Positions 42,555 to 52,990 of a stretch of DNA of 64,000 bases are shown here, one piece after another (the first letter of the stretch is position 1; every line of letters starts with the position of its first letter). The stretch lies in the NCBI GenBank assembly GCA_964235485.1, contig CAXSAZ010000005.1:140893-204892 (forward strand), in the 5' to 3' direction. The notes beneath the pieces are model-generated. The model worked only from the letters and a program-made list of their open reading frames with translations. It ran no database searches and was not told where the DNA came from. Source of the DNA: CAHJXG01 sp964235485 (GTDB taxonomy: Bacteria; Pseudomonadota; Alphaproteobacteria; Acetobacterales; Acetobacteraceae). The position numbers and the translations under genes are program-made.

Positions 42555-42766
42555 CGCGACGCAAGGGGGCATTCCCGCGACGAAGCCCGGCCATCGCGGC
42601 GCCGTTCCACCCGGTAGGCCCATGGCCGGCGCCGCTTGCGTTGGGCGCCGGGCTGTTGGATATCCGGTTGATGCCAGACCTTGCAGCGTCCCTGCCCTTC
42701 ACCGTGCGGCCGGCCAAAATCATTTGGGCCGCCCCCGCAAGCGGCATTCCTTCTGGCCTTGAAACG

Positions 42767-45211
42767 ATGTCTTGCCCGAACTGCGAGTCGGGCGATGCCA
42801 AAACGCTTGTGCTGACCTTTGACGGGCCACACGGAACGCTTGCGATGCAGCCGTTGAACGTGCTGCGCTGCCCGGCCTGCGCCTGCCATTTCTACGACAA
42901 TCAGAGTCCCCCCGACTACACCGACCCTGAGATGAACGACTACGGCCGGGTGCCGTTCTACGTACAGCAAGGTGCGGGAATAGGACTGATCACGCGCCCG
43001 TTGGCGCAAGCCGCCGCGCCGCCTGGCAGCAACTACATGGAGGTTGGTTGCGGCTACGGCTTCGGCCTCGATTTTGCCATTCACAGCCGTAAGTGGAACA
43101 GCGTTGGCATAGACCCAGCACCGCTTGCCGCGGTCGGCCGCGAGGCGCTAGGCGTTGCCATCGAGTTGCGCTACCTGCGCGACGACGACGAGGCCCGCGG
43201 CACAATAGATGTCGTCATGGCATCCGAGACCATTGAGCACGTACCCTCCCCCGCCGCTTTCGTCCGCACGCTGCGTGCCATGCTGCGACCAGGCGGAATG
43301 CTGGTGCTGACCACCCCAAACGGCGACGACATCGTTCCGACGACATCCCCAGGCATCATCGTTTCCCTCTTGTCGCCGATGCTGCATCTCGTGATCCAGA
43401 ACCCTGCAAGCCTGACTGCCCTGCTCCGCCAGGCTGGTTTTGCCCATGTGGACGTGCAGGTCGATGGTCATTCCTTGGTCGCCTTCGCGAGTGACGTTCC
43501 TTTGGAGCTGGAGCAGGACCAGATTGCGTTGCGGCGCTCATACCGCGCGTACCTCGCACAACGGGCGAAGGCGTTTGACGCTTCGGGCGATATTTTCCTG
43601 GGTTATGCCGGGCGCTTGTTCCTGGAAAGCGTGAACGACAACGACATGGACGCGGCCACTTATGCCTGGACTTTGTTGGTGCCAGCCTGCCGCGACCGCT
43701 TTGGCTTTGATCTCGACCAACTTGACGAGTTACCGCCGCTTGCAACCTGCGACCTTGAAGAGATGGTGTGCCTGGTTCCGTTGAACCTGGGTGGCTTGCT
43801 GTATGCACGCGGCATTCAGCGCTTAAAGGAAGGCGTTGCACGACCTGCGCTTGAGAAGCAGTTTGCCCTCGCCGCCGAGGCCGCCGCCGCACTGCGGCGC
43901 ACGCTGAACGCATGGGCCATGGAGGACGGCCAAACCGAGGACATCGGTTGGACGGCCTCGGCGGAGGCGCTGCTTTGCGCCGCTGCCAAGGGTGACGAGG
44001 ACGCTGCCGCCCGGTTGGCCGCGCTGCCCCCGGCGCCGGCGGACGGGGCAGCCCGGCGCCGGGCCATCCTGGGCCGCGCCGTCGGCAATCTGGTCAACGC
44101 GGGACACTACGACCAGGCGCGCGAGGTCGCGCAATCGGCAGGCTTCAGCATTCCATCCGACGATGCGCCGCTGGACGACGCCGATCGGGACCTCACGTTC
44201 AGCCTCGCCGTGCTGGCGGTGCAGACAGGAGCGGATGGGCACGCGCTCGGCGACCCGGCGGCGGCGCGGCGCGGCTTCATGCGGGTCCGGGCCTCGGCGG
44301 CGCCGGGATCGGACCTGTGGCGCGCGGCAGTGCGGGGCGAGATGCTGGCCATCGACCTCGCGCCCGCGGTGGGCCATGTGGAGGCGCTGGCCTCCGCCGT
44401 TCTCGCTGCACAGCCCGACCCCGAGGTGGCCCGGTGGGCGTTTCCCACGCTGGTCAACGCCGGGCGTTACGACGCGGCGCGGCGGGTGGAGCAGTCGGGC
44501 GCCTTGGCCGAACCCGCGGCTGGGCAGCCGCTGGCGGAGCAGGACCGCGACATCGTGTTCTGCCTGGCGGTGCTGGACCTGCAAGGGCCGCAGCCGCCGG
44601 GCGAAGCGCGTGCCGCGGCCCGGCGCCGGTTCGCGCGGGTGCGCCAGGCGACCGCGCCGGGCCTGCCGCTTTGGTGGGCGGCGTTCCATGGCGAGCTGCA
44701 GGCGCTCGAGCAATCCGACGACGAGCCTGGAATGGCGGCGCTCATCGCCTCGGTCATCGAGGACCATCCGGAGGTCAAGCTGGGCTACCCCGAGATGATG
44801 CGCCTGGTGAGCGCCGGGCAGCACGACGCCGCGCGGAAGCTGGTGCGCCGCTCGGACCTGGAGGCCGGCTTTGCCCAGCCCGGCAGCGCCTTGCCGCTTG
44901 ATGCCCATGACCGGGACTGCTTGTTCTTCTTGGCCGTCCTGGACGCGCAGATCGGCCCGAACGGCCGCGCGGCGGGCCAGCCGGCGGTGGGCCGCAGCCG
45001 CTTCGCCCGCGTGCGCGCCGCGACGCCGCCGGGTTCGGACCTTTGGTGGGCGGCGCTGCGCGGCGAGCTGCAATCGCTCGACCTGTTGGACGCGCAGGAC
45101 GAGGCGGCCGCGTTGACGGCCGAGACCGCGGCGGCGCATCCCGGACTGCCCTTGCCAGACGACATCGCGGCCCGCATCGCGCCGCCGGACCCAGAGGCCA
45201 GGCGCGCCTGA
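42767..45211 (+). CDS. Class I SAM methyltransferase with N-terminal zinc ribbon and three C-terminal ~120-residue repeats
   Basis: 814 residues from the ATG at 42767. A Cys-rich N-terminus (C3, C6, C35, C38, C40: SCPNC and RCPACAC) suggests a zinc ribbon. The SAM domain has YMEVGCGYGFGLDFA (about 90-104), VVMASETIEHVPSP and MLRPGGMLVLTTPNG. From about 431 three degenerate helical repeats follow (431-553, 554-673, 674-795). They share DRD-x2-F-x-LAVL-x2-Q and F-x-RVR-x4-PG-x2-LW-x-AA-x2-GE. It is 1 nt upstream of the RgpF-type gene, so it may modify a surface glycan. The 212 nt between fliJ and this start contain no supported gene. Confidence 0.8.
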   Translation: MSCPNCESGDAKTLVLTFDGPHGTLAMQPLNVLRCPACACHFYDNQSPPDYTDPEMNDYGRVPFYVQQGAGIGLITRPLAQAAAPPGSNYMEVGCGYGFGLDFAIHSRKWNSVGIDPAPLAAVGREALGVAIELRYLRDDDEARGTIDVVMASETIEHVPSPAAFVRTLRAMLRPGGMLVLTTPNGDDIVPTTSPGIIVSLLSPMLHLVIQNPASLTALLRQAGFAHVDVQVDGHSLVAFASDVPLELEQDQIALRRSYRAYLAQRAKAFDASGDIFLGYAGRLFLESVNDNDMDAATYAWTLLVPACRDRFGFDLDQLDELPPLATCDLEEMVCLVPLNLGGLLYARGIQRLKEGVARPALEKQFALAAEAAAALRRTLNAWAMEDGQTEDIGWTASAEALLCAAAKGDEDAAARLAALPPAPADGAARRRAILGRAVGNLVNAGHYDQAREVAQSAGFSIPSDDAPLDDADRDLTFSLAVLAVQTGADGHALGDPAAARRGFMRVRASAAPGSDLWRAAVRGEMLAIDLAPAVGHVEALASAVLAAQPDPEVARWAFPTLVNAGRYDAARRVEQSGALAEPAAGQPLAEQDRDIVFCLAVLDLQGPQPPGEARAAARRRFARVRQATAPGLPLWWAAFHGELQALEQSDDEPGMAALIASVIEDHPEVKLGYPEMMRLVSAGQHDAARKLVRRSDLEAGFAQPGSALPLDAHDRDCLFFLAVLDAQIGPNGRAAGQPAVGRSRFARVRAATPPGSDLWWAALRGELQSLDLLDAQDEAAALTAETAAAHPGLPLPDDIAARIAPPDPEARRA
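44057..45154 (+). repeat. Three tandem degenerate ~360-nt coding repeats
   Basis: Repeat units encode residues 431-553, 554-673 and 674-795 of the methyltransferase. Conservation is at protein level (e.g. FARVRQATAPG, FARVRAATPPG, FMRVRASAAPG), with units 2 and 3 closest. They look like TPR/SEL1-type helical hairpins expanded by duplication. Confidence 0.75.
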
Positions 45212-45212
45212 C

Positions 45213-46256
45213 GTGGCCAACAGCATCATGCGGCAGCTTCTCAAGCCGCCCTACCGCTATGTGCGATACGAACTGCTGCCCTCCCTCGGCCATCTTGCGA
45301 TGAGCCGCCGCAGCCCGCACCGCCTGCTCAGCCGCTGGCCGGAGGGCGAGATGGTGCTTGGCCCTAAGGTGTGCGTTTACGTCCACTGGGACGGCGCCGG
45401 GGAGGTGCGGGACCACGTGCTGCATCATGTGCGCAGCCTGGCGGAGGCCGGGCTGTCCGTCGTGTTCGTCACGAACGCCGGCTTCTTGCGGCCTGCCGCC
45501 ATGGCCGCGCTGCAGGGCGTGTGCGCCGGCGTGCTGATCCGCAGCAACGTGGGCTACGACTTCGGCGCGTGGCGCGAAGGGTTCGAGATCCTGCAACTGC
45601 CGCGCCCGAACACCGAGATGGTGGTGATGGCGAACGACAGCGTTTACGGCCCGATGCGCCCGCTGCACGACCTGATCGGCGCGTTCGATTTTGCCCAAGC
45701 CGACATTTGGGGCTGCACCGAAAGCTGGCAGACCCGCTACCACCTGCAATCTTACCTGGTGGCGTTCAGCCCCCGCGTGGTGGCGAGCGACGCCTGGCGC
45801 GCGTTCTGGTCAACCGTGCGGCCAACGTGGTCGAAGATGTGGCTGGTCCGCCTGTATGAGATCGGCCTGACGCAATCCTTGCTCAAGGCAGGCTTCACCT
45901 GCCGCGCCATTTGGCCGTATCAGCGCCTGGTCAACGACCTGGACCCTGAGCTGCTGACCGACCACACGGAGGGCGGCCCGAACCTTGCGGACCCAGCCGT
46001 GCGGATACGGCAGTACCATGCCCGGCACATCCGCAACCTTGCCGTGGCCCGCCAACCGCTCAATCCGACCAGCGACTTGTGGCGCCAACTGCTGCAAACG
46101 CAGTTTCCGTTCATCAAGCGCGAACTGTTGCGGGACAACCCGACCCATGTTCCGGATGTTGCGGAGTGGCGGGACGTCGCGGGGGCGCAGTTCTCGGCGG
46201 ACCTGCAGCCGATCGAGCGGGATTTGCAGCGCACGCTGAAAAACCGGACGCCCTGA
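45213..46256 (+). CDS. Rhamnan synthesis F (RgpF) family polysaccharide protein
   Basis: 347 residues from a GTG start 1 nt after the methyltransferase stop. VCVYVHWDGAGEVRDHVLHH, GLSVVFVTNAGF, RSNVGYDFGAWREGFEIL and MVVMANDSVYGPMRPL match the RgpF/rhamnan synthesis protein F family involved in O-antigen or rhamnose-rich glycan assembly. WGCTESWQTRYHLQSYLVAF is also conserved. With the methyltransferase it forms a two-gene glycan operon. Confidence 0.85.
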   Translation: MANSIMRQLLKPPYRYVRYELLPSLGHLAMSRRSPHRLLSRWPEGEMVLGPKVCVYVHWDGAGEVRDHVLHHVRSLAEAGLSVVFVTNAGFLRPAAMAALQGVCAGVLIRSNVGYDFGAWREGFEILQLPRPNTEMVVMANDSVYGPMRPLHDLIGAFDFAQADIWGCTESWQTRYHLQSYLVAFSPRVVASDAWRAFWSTVRPTWSKMWLVRLYEIGLTQSLLKAGFTCRAIWPYQRLVNDLDPELLTDHTEGGPNLADPAVRIRQYHARHIRNLAVARQPLNPTSDLWRQLLQTQFPFIKRELLRDNPTHVPDVAEWRDVAGAQFSADLQPIERDLQRTLKNRTP

Positions 46257-46296
46257 CCGCATCCCCGGGCGCCACGGCCCGGCCGCGAGCCTCCCG

Positions 46297-47409
46297 TCAG
46301 GCCGAAAGCTTCTCCAACTCGCGCAACACGCTTTCACCCATGACGGAGGTGCCGACCTTGGCGGTGCCCTGCCCCATGACATCCGCGGTGCGCAGGCCGC
46401 TTGCCAGCACGTTGGTGCAGGCGCGCTCGATCAGCCGGGCTTCATCCTCCATGTCGAAGGAATAGCGCAGCAGCATGGCGAAGCTCAGCATTTGGCCCAT
46501 CGGGTTGGCGATGCCCTTGCCCGCGATGTCGGGCGCGCTGCCGTGGATCGGCTCGTAAAGTGCGTGGCGCCGGCCGGAGCTGTCGGGGGCGCCGAGCGTC
46601 GCGGACGGCAGCATCCCCAGGCTGCCGGTGAGCATGGAGGCCAGGTCGGACAGCAGGTCGCCGAACAGGTTGCTGGTGACGATCACGTCGAACTGCCGGG
46701 GGTTGCGCACCAACTGCATGGCGCAGTTGTCGGCATACATGTGGGCCAGCGACACGTCACCATACTCCCGCTCATGCAGGGCGGTGACGACCTGGCGCCA
46801 CAGCAAGCCGCTTTCCATGACGTTGGCCTTTTCCACGCTGCACACGCGGCCCTGCCGCTTGCGCGCCAGCTCGAAGGCGACCCGCGCCACCCGCTCGATC
46901 TCGTGCGTCGAGTAGGATTCCGTGTTGATGCCGCGCTGCTGGCCGTCCGGCAGGGTCTCGATCCCGCGCGGCTCGCCGAAATACAGGCCCCCCGTGCTTT
47001 CCCGCACGATCATCAGGTCGAGGCCGCGGATCACGTCGGGCTTCAGCGTGCTGGCGTCCGCCAACGGGTCCAGCACGATGGCCGGGCGCAGGTTGGCGAA
47101 CAGGCCCAGCTCCCGCCGGAGCGTCAGGATGGCGATCTCCGGCCGCATGTCGAAGCCCAGCTTGTCCCAGCGCGGCCCGCCGACCGAGCCGAACAGCACG
47201 GCGTCGGCGGCCTGCGCCTTGGCGACCACTTCCTCCGTGATCGGGGTGCCGCGCCCGTCGATGCTGGCGCCGCCGACCAAATCCTCGCTGATGTCGAAGC
47301 TGACGCTGCGCCGGCGCTCCATCCAGTCGATCACCCGGCGGACCTCGCGCATCACTTCCGGGCCGATGCCGTCGCCGGGGAGCACCAGCAGCTTCTTATT
47401 GGCAGCCAT
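46297..47409 (-). CDS. leuB: 3-isopropylmalate dehydrogenase
   Basis: 370 residues; oxidative decarboxylation step of leucine synthesis. KKLLVLPGDGIGPEVMREV, FGSVGGPRWD, VIRGLDLMIVRESTGGLYFG and the metal-binding NLFGDLLSDLASMLTGSLGM are diagnostic. EPIHGSAPDIAGKGIANP is near the C-terminus. It starts 12 nt after leuD. Confidence 0.97.
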   Translation of the reverse strand: MAANKKLLVLPGDGIGPEVMREVRRVIDWMERRRSVSFDISEDLVGGASIDGRGTPITEEVVAKAQAADAVLFGSVGGPRWDKLGFDMRPEIAILTLRRELGLFANLRPAIVLDPLADASTLKPDVIRGLDLMIVRESTGGLYFGEPRGIETLPDGQQRGINTESYSTHEIERVARVAFELARKRQGRVCSVEKANVMESGLLWRQVVTALHEREYGDVSLAHMYADNCAMQLVRNPRQFDVIVTSNLFGDLLSDLASMLTGSLGMLPSATLGAPDSSGRRHALYEPIHGSAPDIAGKGIANPMGQMLSFAMLLRYSFDMEDEARLIERACTNVLASGLRTADVMGQGTAKVGTSVMGESVLRELEKLSA

Positions 47410-47421
47410 GTCGTACGTGTC

Positions 47422-48045
47422 CTAAGTCGCGGTGATGCCGGGCATCCAAGGCGCCTGCTGGCGGAGGCGCGCCTCGTAGGCGTTGATCGCCGGGGCGCGC
47501 TGCATGGTCTGGCCGATGTCGTCGAGGCCGTTCAGCAGCAGGTGGCGGCGCAGCGCATCCACGGCGAACGGGATCTCCTCGCCGTTCGGCCGCACCACCA
47601 CCTGGCGCGGGAGGTCGATGGTCAGGCGCGCGTTGCTGCCCATGCGGGCGTCCTCCATCAACTGGTCGCACACCTCGCGCGGCAGGGCGATGGGCAGGAT
47701 GCCGTTCTTGAAGCAATTAGTGTGGAAGATGTCGGCGAAGCTCGGCGCGATCACGCAGCGTATGCCGAAATCCAGCAACGCCCAGGGCGCATGTTCGCGC
47801 GAGGAGCCGCAGCCGAAGTTCTCATGCGCGATCAGCACCTCGGCGTGACGGTATGGCTCCGTGTTCAGCACGAAGTCCGGGCGCTCGGCGCCATTACCGT
47901 CGAAGCGCAGCGTGTCGAACAGATGCACGCCCAAGCCGGTGCGCTTGATGGTCTTGAGGAACCGGGCGGGGATGATCTTGTCGGTATCGACGTTGGCCAT
48001 CGGCAGCGGCGCCGCGATGCCCGTGAGCACGGTGAAGGGCTGCAT
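47422..48045 (-). CDS. leuD: 3-isopropylmalate dehydratase small subunit
   Basis: 207 residues; swivel domain of isopropylmalate isomerase. It begins MQPFTVLTGIAAPLPMANVD, then TDKIIPARFLKTIKRTGLG, and the substrate loop NFGCGSSREHAPWALLDFGI. The start at 48045 overlaps the leuC stop by one base (TGATG). Confidence 0.97.
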   Translation of the reverse strand: MQPFTVLTGIAAPLPMANVDTDKIIPARFLKTIKRTGLGVHLFDTLRFDGNGAERPDFVLNTEPYRHAEVLIAHENFGCGSSREHAPWALLDFGIRCVIAPSFADIFHTNCFKNGILPIALPREVCDQLMEDARMGSNARLTIDLPRQVVVRPNGEEIPFAVDALRRHLLLNGLDDIGQTMQRAPAINAYEARLRQQAPWMPGITAT

Positions 48046-49454
48046 CACGCCATCTCCCGCACATCGGTCAGACGGCCGGTGACGGCGGCGGCGGCGGCCA
48101 TGGCGGGCGACAGCAAGTGGGTCCGCCCGCCGGGGCCTTGCCGCCCCTCGAAGTTGCGGTTGCTGGTGCTGGCGCAGCGCTGGCCGGGCTTGAGCTTGTC
48201 GGGGTTCATGCCCAGGCACATGGAGCACCCGGCCTCCCGCCACTCGAACCCGGCATCCAGCATCACGCGGTCCAGGCCCTCCGCCTCCGCCTGCTGCTTC
48301 ACCAGGCCGCTGCCCGGCACCACCATCGCCCGCACGCCGGGAGCGACGCGCTTGCCGCGGGCGACCTGGGCGGCAGCGCGGATGTCCTCGATGCGGCCGT
48401 TGGTGCAACTGCCGATGAACACGACATCGACTGGGATGCTCGACAGCTCCTGGCCCGGCGTCAGGGCCATGTAGTCCAACATGCGCTGCATCTGCGCCCG
48501 CGCGGCCTCGTCCGCGACGGCGGACGGGTCGGGCACGGTGCCGGTGATCGGCAGCACCGTTTCCGGGCTGGTGCCCCATGTCACCATGGGCGCGATCTCC
48601 GACGCATGAAGCGTCACCACCCGATCGTATTGCGCGCCGGGGTCAGACGGCAGGGTGCGCCAGTACTCCACGGCATGGTCGAATGCCTCGTCCTTCGGCG
48701 CGTAGGGACGGCCCTTGATATAGGCGAAAGTGGTCTCGTCCGGCGCGATCATGCCGGCCCGTGCCCCGGCCTCGATGCTCATGTTGCACACGGTCATGCG
48801 GCCGGCCATGTCCAGCCCGCGCACGGCCTCCCCGGCGTATTCAATGACGTGGCCGGTGCCGCCCGCCGTGCCGATGCGGCCGATCACCGCGAGCACCAGG
48901 TCCTTGGCGGTGACGCCGGGCGCCAACTGGCCATCGACCTGCACCAGCATGTTCTTCGCGGGCTTCTGCAGCAGCGTTTGGGTGGCGAGGACGTGCTCGA
49001 CCTCCGACGTGCCGATGCCGAAGGCGAGCGCGCCCATCGCGCCGTGGGTGCTGGTGTGGCTGTCGCCGCACACGATGGTCATGCCGGGCAGGCTGATGCC
49101 CTGCTCCGGCCCGATGATGTGCACGATGCCCTGGCGCGCGTCCCGCACGGGGAAGTACGGCACGCCGAACTCCGCGACATTGGCCTCCAGCGTCTCGACT
49201 TGGATGCGGCTTTCGGGTTCGGCAATGCCCTCGCTGCGGTCGCTGGTCTGGATGTTGTGGTCCACCACCGCGACCGTCGCGTCGGGCCGGCGCACCGCAC
49301 GGCCGGCCAGACGCAGCCCCTCGAACGCTTGCGGGCTGGTGACCTCGTGCACGAGGTGCCGGTCGATATACAGCACGCAGGTGCCGTCATCGAGGCGCTC
49401 GACGACGTGGCTGTCCCAAACCTTGTCGAACAGGGTCTTGGCTGTGTTGGCCAT
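48045..49454 (-). CDS. leuC: 3-isopropylmalate dehydratase large subunit
   Basis: 469 residues; 4Fe-4S hydro-lyase partner of LeuD. MANTAKTLFDKVWDSHVVE, VCGDSHTSTHGAMGALAFG, FIGSCTNGRIEDIRAAAQV and the second cysteine pair in AGCSMCLGMNPDKL identify the cluster ligands. It starts 21 nt after rplS, the usual alphaproteobacterial order. Confidence 0.98.
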   Translation of the reverse strand: MANTAKTLFDKVWDSHVVERLDDGTCVLYIDRHLVHEVTSPQAFEGLRLAGRAVRRPDATVAVVDHNIQTSDRSEGIAEPESRIQVETLEANVAEFGVPYFPVRDARQGIVHIIGPEQGISLPGMTIVCGDSHTSTHGAMGALAFGIGTSEVEHVLATQTLLQKPAKNMLVQVDGQLAPGVTAKDLVLAVIGRIGTAGGTGHVIEYAGEAVRGLDMAGRMTVCNMSIEAGARAGMIAPDETTFAYIKGRPYAPKDEAFDHAVEYWRTLPSDPGAQYDRVVTLHASEIAPMVTWGTSPETVLPITGTVPDPSAVADEAARAQMQRMLDYMALTPGQELSSIPVDVVFIGSCTNGRIEDIRAAAQVARGKRVAPGVRAMVVPGSGLVKQQAEAEGLDRVMLDAGFEWREAGCSMCLGMNPDKLKPGQRCASTSNRNFEGRQGPGGRTHLLSPAMAAAAAVTGRLTDVREMA

Positions 49455-49475
49455 GCGGCGCCCTCCTGCGCTTGA

Positions 49476-49889
49476 TTACTCGGCTGCCGCTGGTGCCGGC
49501 GTGGCGGGCGGGGTGGCCATCGACGTGACTTCGCGCGCGCGCTCCGCGATGCGGGCGGACTTGCCGCTGCGACCGCGCAGGTAATACAGCTTGGCCCGGC
49601 GCACGTCGCCGCGGCGCACCACAACGATGTCGGCAATCGTCGGGGCATACAGCGGGAACACCCGCTCCACGCCCTCGCCGTAGCTGATCTTGCGCACGGT
49701 GAAGTTGCTGTTCAGGCCCTTGTTCGAGCGGGCGATGCAGACGCCCTCATAGGCCTGCACGCGGGTCCGCTCGCCCTCGACGACCTTGACCATGACCTTC
49801 AGCGTGTCGCCGGGCTGGAACGGGGGCACGGGCCGGGCGGCGGTGAGCTTGGCGACCTGCTCCGCCTCGTATTGCTGGATAATGTTCAT
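49476..49889 (-). CDS. rplS: 50S ribosomal protein L19
   Basis: 137 residues. MNIIQQYEAEQVAKL, FQPGDTLKVMVKVVEG, RVQAYEGVCIARSNKG and FTVRKISYGEGVERVFPLYA are characteristic. An Ala/Pro/Thr-rich tail extends the C-terminus. AAAGGA precedes the ATG at 49889. Confidence 0.97.
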   Translation of the reverse strand: MNIIQQYEAEQVAKLTAARPVPPFQPGDTLKVMVKVVEGERTRVQAYEGVCIARSNKGLNSNFTVRKISYGEGVERVFPLYAPTIADIVVVRRGDVRRAKLYYLRGRSGKSARIAERAREVTSMATPPATPAPAAAE

Positions 49890-49915
49890 GGGTGTCGTCC
49901 TTTCTGGATAGTCAG

Positions 49916-50614
49916 TTACGGCCCGGCGGGCGCGCTGTCCACGCGGGCGCGCCACAGGTCCGGCCTGCGTAGGCGTGTGGCCTGCTCGGCTTGCGCCCGG
50001 CGCCAGGCCGCGATGGCGGCGTGGTGGCCGGACAGCAGCACGTCGGGCACGCGCAAGCCTTGCCACTCGGCGGGCCTTGTGTAGTGCGGGTATTCCAGCA
50101 GCCCGGTGCTGAAGCTTTCCTCCTCCGTGCTGGCCTCGGCGCCCATGACGCCGGGCAACAGGCGGACACAGGCATCCAACAGCACCAGGGCGGGCAGCTC
50201 ACCGCCGGACAGCACGTAATCGCCGATGCTGACCTCCTCGGCGTCGCGGGCGTCCAGCACGCGCTGGTCCACGCCTTCGTAGCGCCCGCACAGCAGCCGG
50301 ACCCCCGGACCCCCGGCCAGCGCGCGCACCCGGTCCTGCGCCAACGGCTGGCCGCGCGGGGTAAGGTAGAGCAGTGGCCGGTCATCATCGGGTCCGATGG
50401 CCGCATCCAGCACGTCCGGGCGCATCACCATGCCCGCGCCGCCGCCGAACGGGGTGTCGTCCACCGTGCGGTGCCGGTCCGTGGCCGCGTCGCGGATGTC
50501 CCGCACCTCCAGCCGCCACAGCCCGGCCGCAAGCGCGCGCCCGGCCAGCGACTGCCCGAGCGGCCCCGGGAACATCGGCGGAAACAGCGTGAGGACGGTG
50601 GCAAACCAGCTCAT
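49916..50614 (-). CDS. trmD: tRNA (guanine37-N1)-methyltransferase
   Basis: 232 residues; SPOUT (knotted) methyltransferase that modifies G37 to prevent +1 frameshifting. WFATVLTLFPPMFPGPLGQS, GGGAGMVMRPDVLDAAI, LLCGRYEGVDQRV and EVSIGDYVLSGGELPALVLL are present. The ATG overlaps the rimM stop (ATGA). Confidence 0.96.
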   Translation of the reverse strand: MSWFATVLTLFPPMFPGPLGQSLAGRALAAGLWRLEVRDIRDAATDRHRTVDDTPFGGGAGMVMRPDVLDAAIGPDDDRPLLYLTPRGQPLAQDRVRALAGGPGVRLLCGRYEGVDQRVLDARDAEEVSIGDYVLSGGELPALVLLDACVRLLPGVMGAEASTEEESFSTGLLEYPHYTRPAEWQGLRVPDVLLSGHHAAIAAWRRAQAEQATRLRRPDLWRARVDSAPAGP

Positions 50615-51141
50615 TCCGCGGCCCGCGCCTCGTCCGGCACCGAGACCTCGCCCGGCGGCGCCACGACCAGCGTTCCGGCCGCCGGGTCAACCTCCGGCAC
50701 ACAGGCCTCAGTAAAGGGCAGCAGCAGCGGCGCCGCATCGTCCCGCTCGATCTCCAGGCTCGTCCCTGCGCCGTAGTCGTGCACAATCGCCACGCGCCCG
50801 ACCCGGCGGCCCGACCGGTCCAGCGCCGCCATGCCCACCAGGTCCGCCAGGTAGAACTCGTCCGGCTCCGGCAGCGGCAGGCGGTCGCGCTCGACGTAAA
50901 GCCGCGTGTTGGTCAGACGCTCCGCCGCGCTGCGGTCCGCGAGGGTGCGGCCCTCGGCGTCGGACAGCGCCGCGACGCCCTCCCCACGCCACGCGAGCGT
51001 CCAGGCCCGGCCGCCGTCGTCCAGCAGCGGCCCGTAGCCCGCGAGGTCCGCCGGGTTCGCGGTGTAGCTGTGGACGTGCACCAGCCCCCGCACCCCATGC
51101 GGCCGGCCGACGACGCCCATCAGGATGCGGCGGCTTGTCAC
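50611..51141 (-). CDS. rimM: Ribosome maturation factor RimM
   Basis: 176 residues from a GTG at 51141, 1 nt after the rpsP stop; an ATG seven codons later is an alternative. RRILMGVVGRPHGVRGLVHV is the RimM N-terminal barrel, and EFYLADLVGMAAL with IVHDYGAGTSLEIE is the PRC-barrel. It assists 30S head assembly next to S19. Confidence 0.92.
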   Translation of the reverse strand: MTSRRILMGVVGRPHGVRGLVHVHSYTANPADLAGYGPLLDDGGRAWTLAWRGEGVAALSDAEGRTLADRSAAERLTNTRLYVERDRLPLPEPDEFYLADLVGMAALDRSGRRVGRVAIVHDYGAGTSLEIERDDAAPLLLPFTEACVPEVDPAAGTLVVAPPGEVSVPDEARAAE

Positions 51142-51142
51142 A

Positions 51143-51475
51143 TCAGCCGGCGGCCTTCGCCGCGCGCTCCTGCGCCTTCTTCTTGGGCGCGGACTGGATG
51201 GGCTGCTCGCGGTAGGCCGGCATTGGCGCCAGGCCGGCATGGCCGAGGAACTTCGCCACCCGCTCGGTCGGCAACGCGCCTTGGCTGACCCAATGCTGGA
51301 TGCGCTCGCCTTCCAGGCGCACGCGGTCCTCGTGCTGCGCCGGCAGCATCGGGTTGTAGCTGCCGACCTTTTCCAGGAAACGCCCGTCACGCGGGCTGCG
51401 GCTGTCGGCGATGACGATGTGGTAGTACGGACGCTTCTTCGCGCCGGCCCGTGCAAGGCGAATCTTGAGACCCAT
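51143..51475 (-). CDS. rpsP: 30S ribosomal protein S16
   Basis: 110 residues. MGLKIRLARAGAKKRPYYHI and VIADSRSPRDGRFLEKVGSY are the family signature. A Lys/Ala-rich tail is present. The gene is 19 nt after ffh. Confidence 0.97.
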   Translation of the reverse strand: MGLKIRLARAGAKKRPYYHIVIADSRSPRDGRFLEKVGSYNPMLPAQHEDRVRLEGERIQHWVSQGALPTERVAKFLGHAGLAPMPAYREQPIQSAPKKKAQERAAKAAG

Positions 51476-51494
51476 TCAGCTATTCCTTTGTTCG

Positions 51495-52871
<1,377 letters not shown>

Positions 52872-52884
52872 GTCACCCCAATAG

Positions 52885-52920
52885 AAAAGGCGTCGCTGCG
52901 CGAACCTTCGCGGAGCGACG
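52885..52920 (-). terminator. Intrinsic terminator between infC and ffh
   Basis: On the minus strand CGTCGCT pairs with AGCGACG and, after one G-G mismatch, CGCGAA pairs with TTCGCG. The stem (52891-52920) is followed by CC and TTTT. It begins about 70 nt after the infC stop and ends only about 14 nt before the ffh start codon. Confidence 0.8.
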
Positions 52921-52990
52921 TCATAACCAAGTGCCTACCTAGCCCCCACCGGTTCCGGCTGTCAAACAGCCGGCGGCCCGGATCGCCGCA

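Noticed and set aside
42641..42766. Upstream extension of the methyltransferase frame
   Set aside because: The MSCPNC start at 42767 matches the zinc-ribbon N-terminus of relatives; the extension has no motif.
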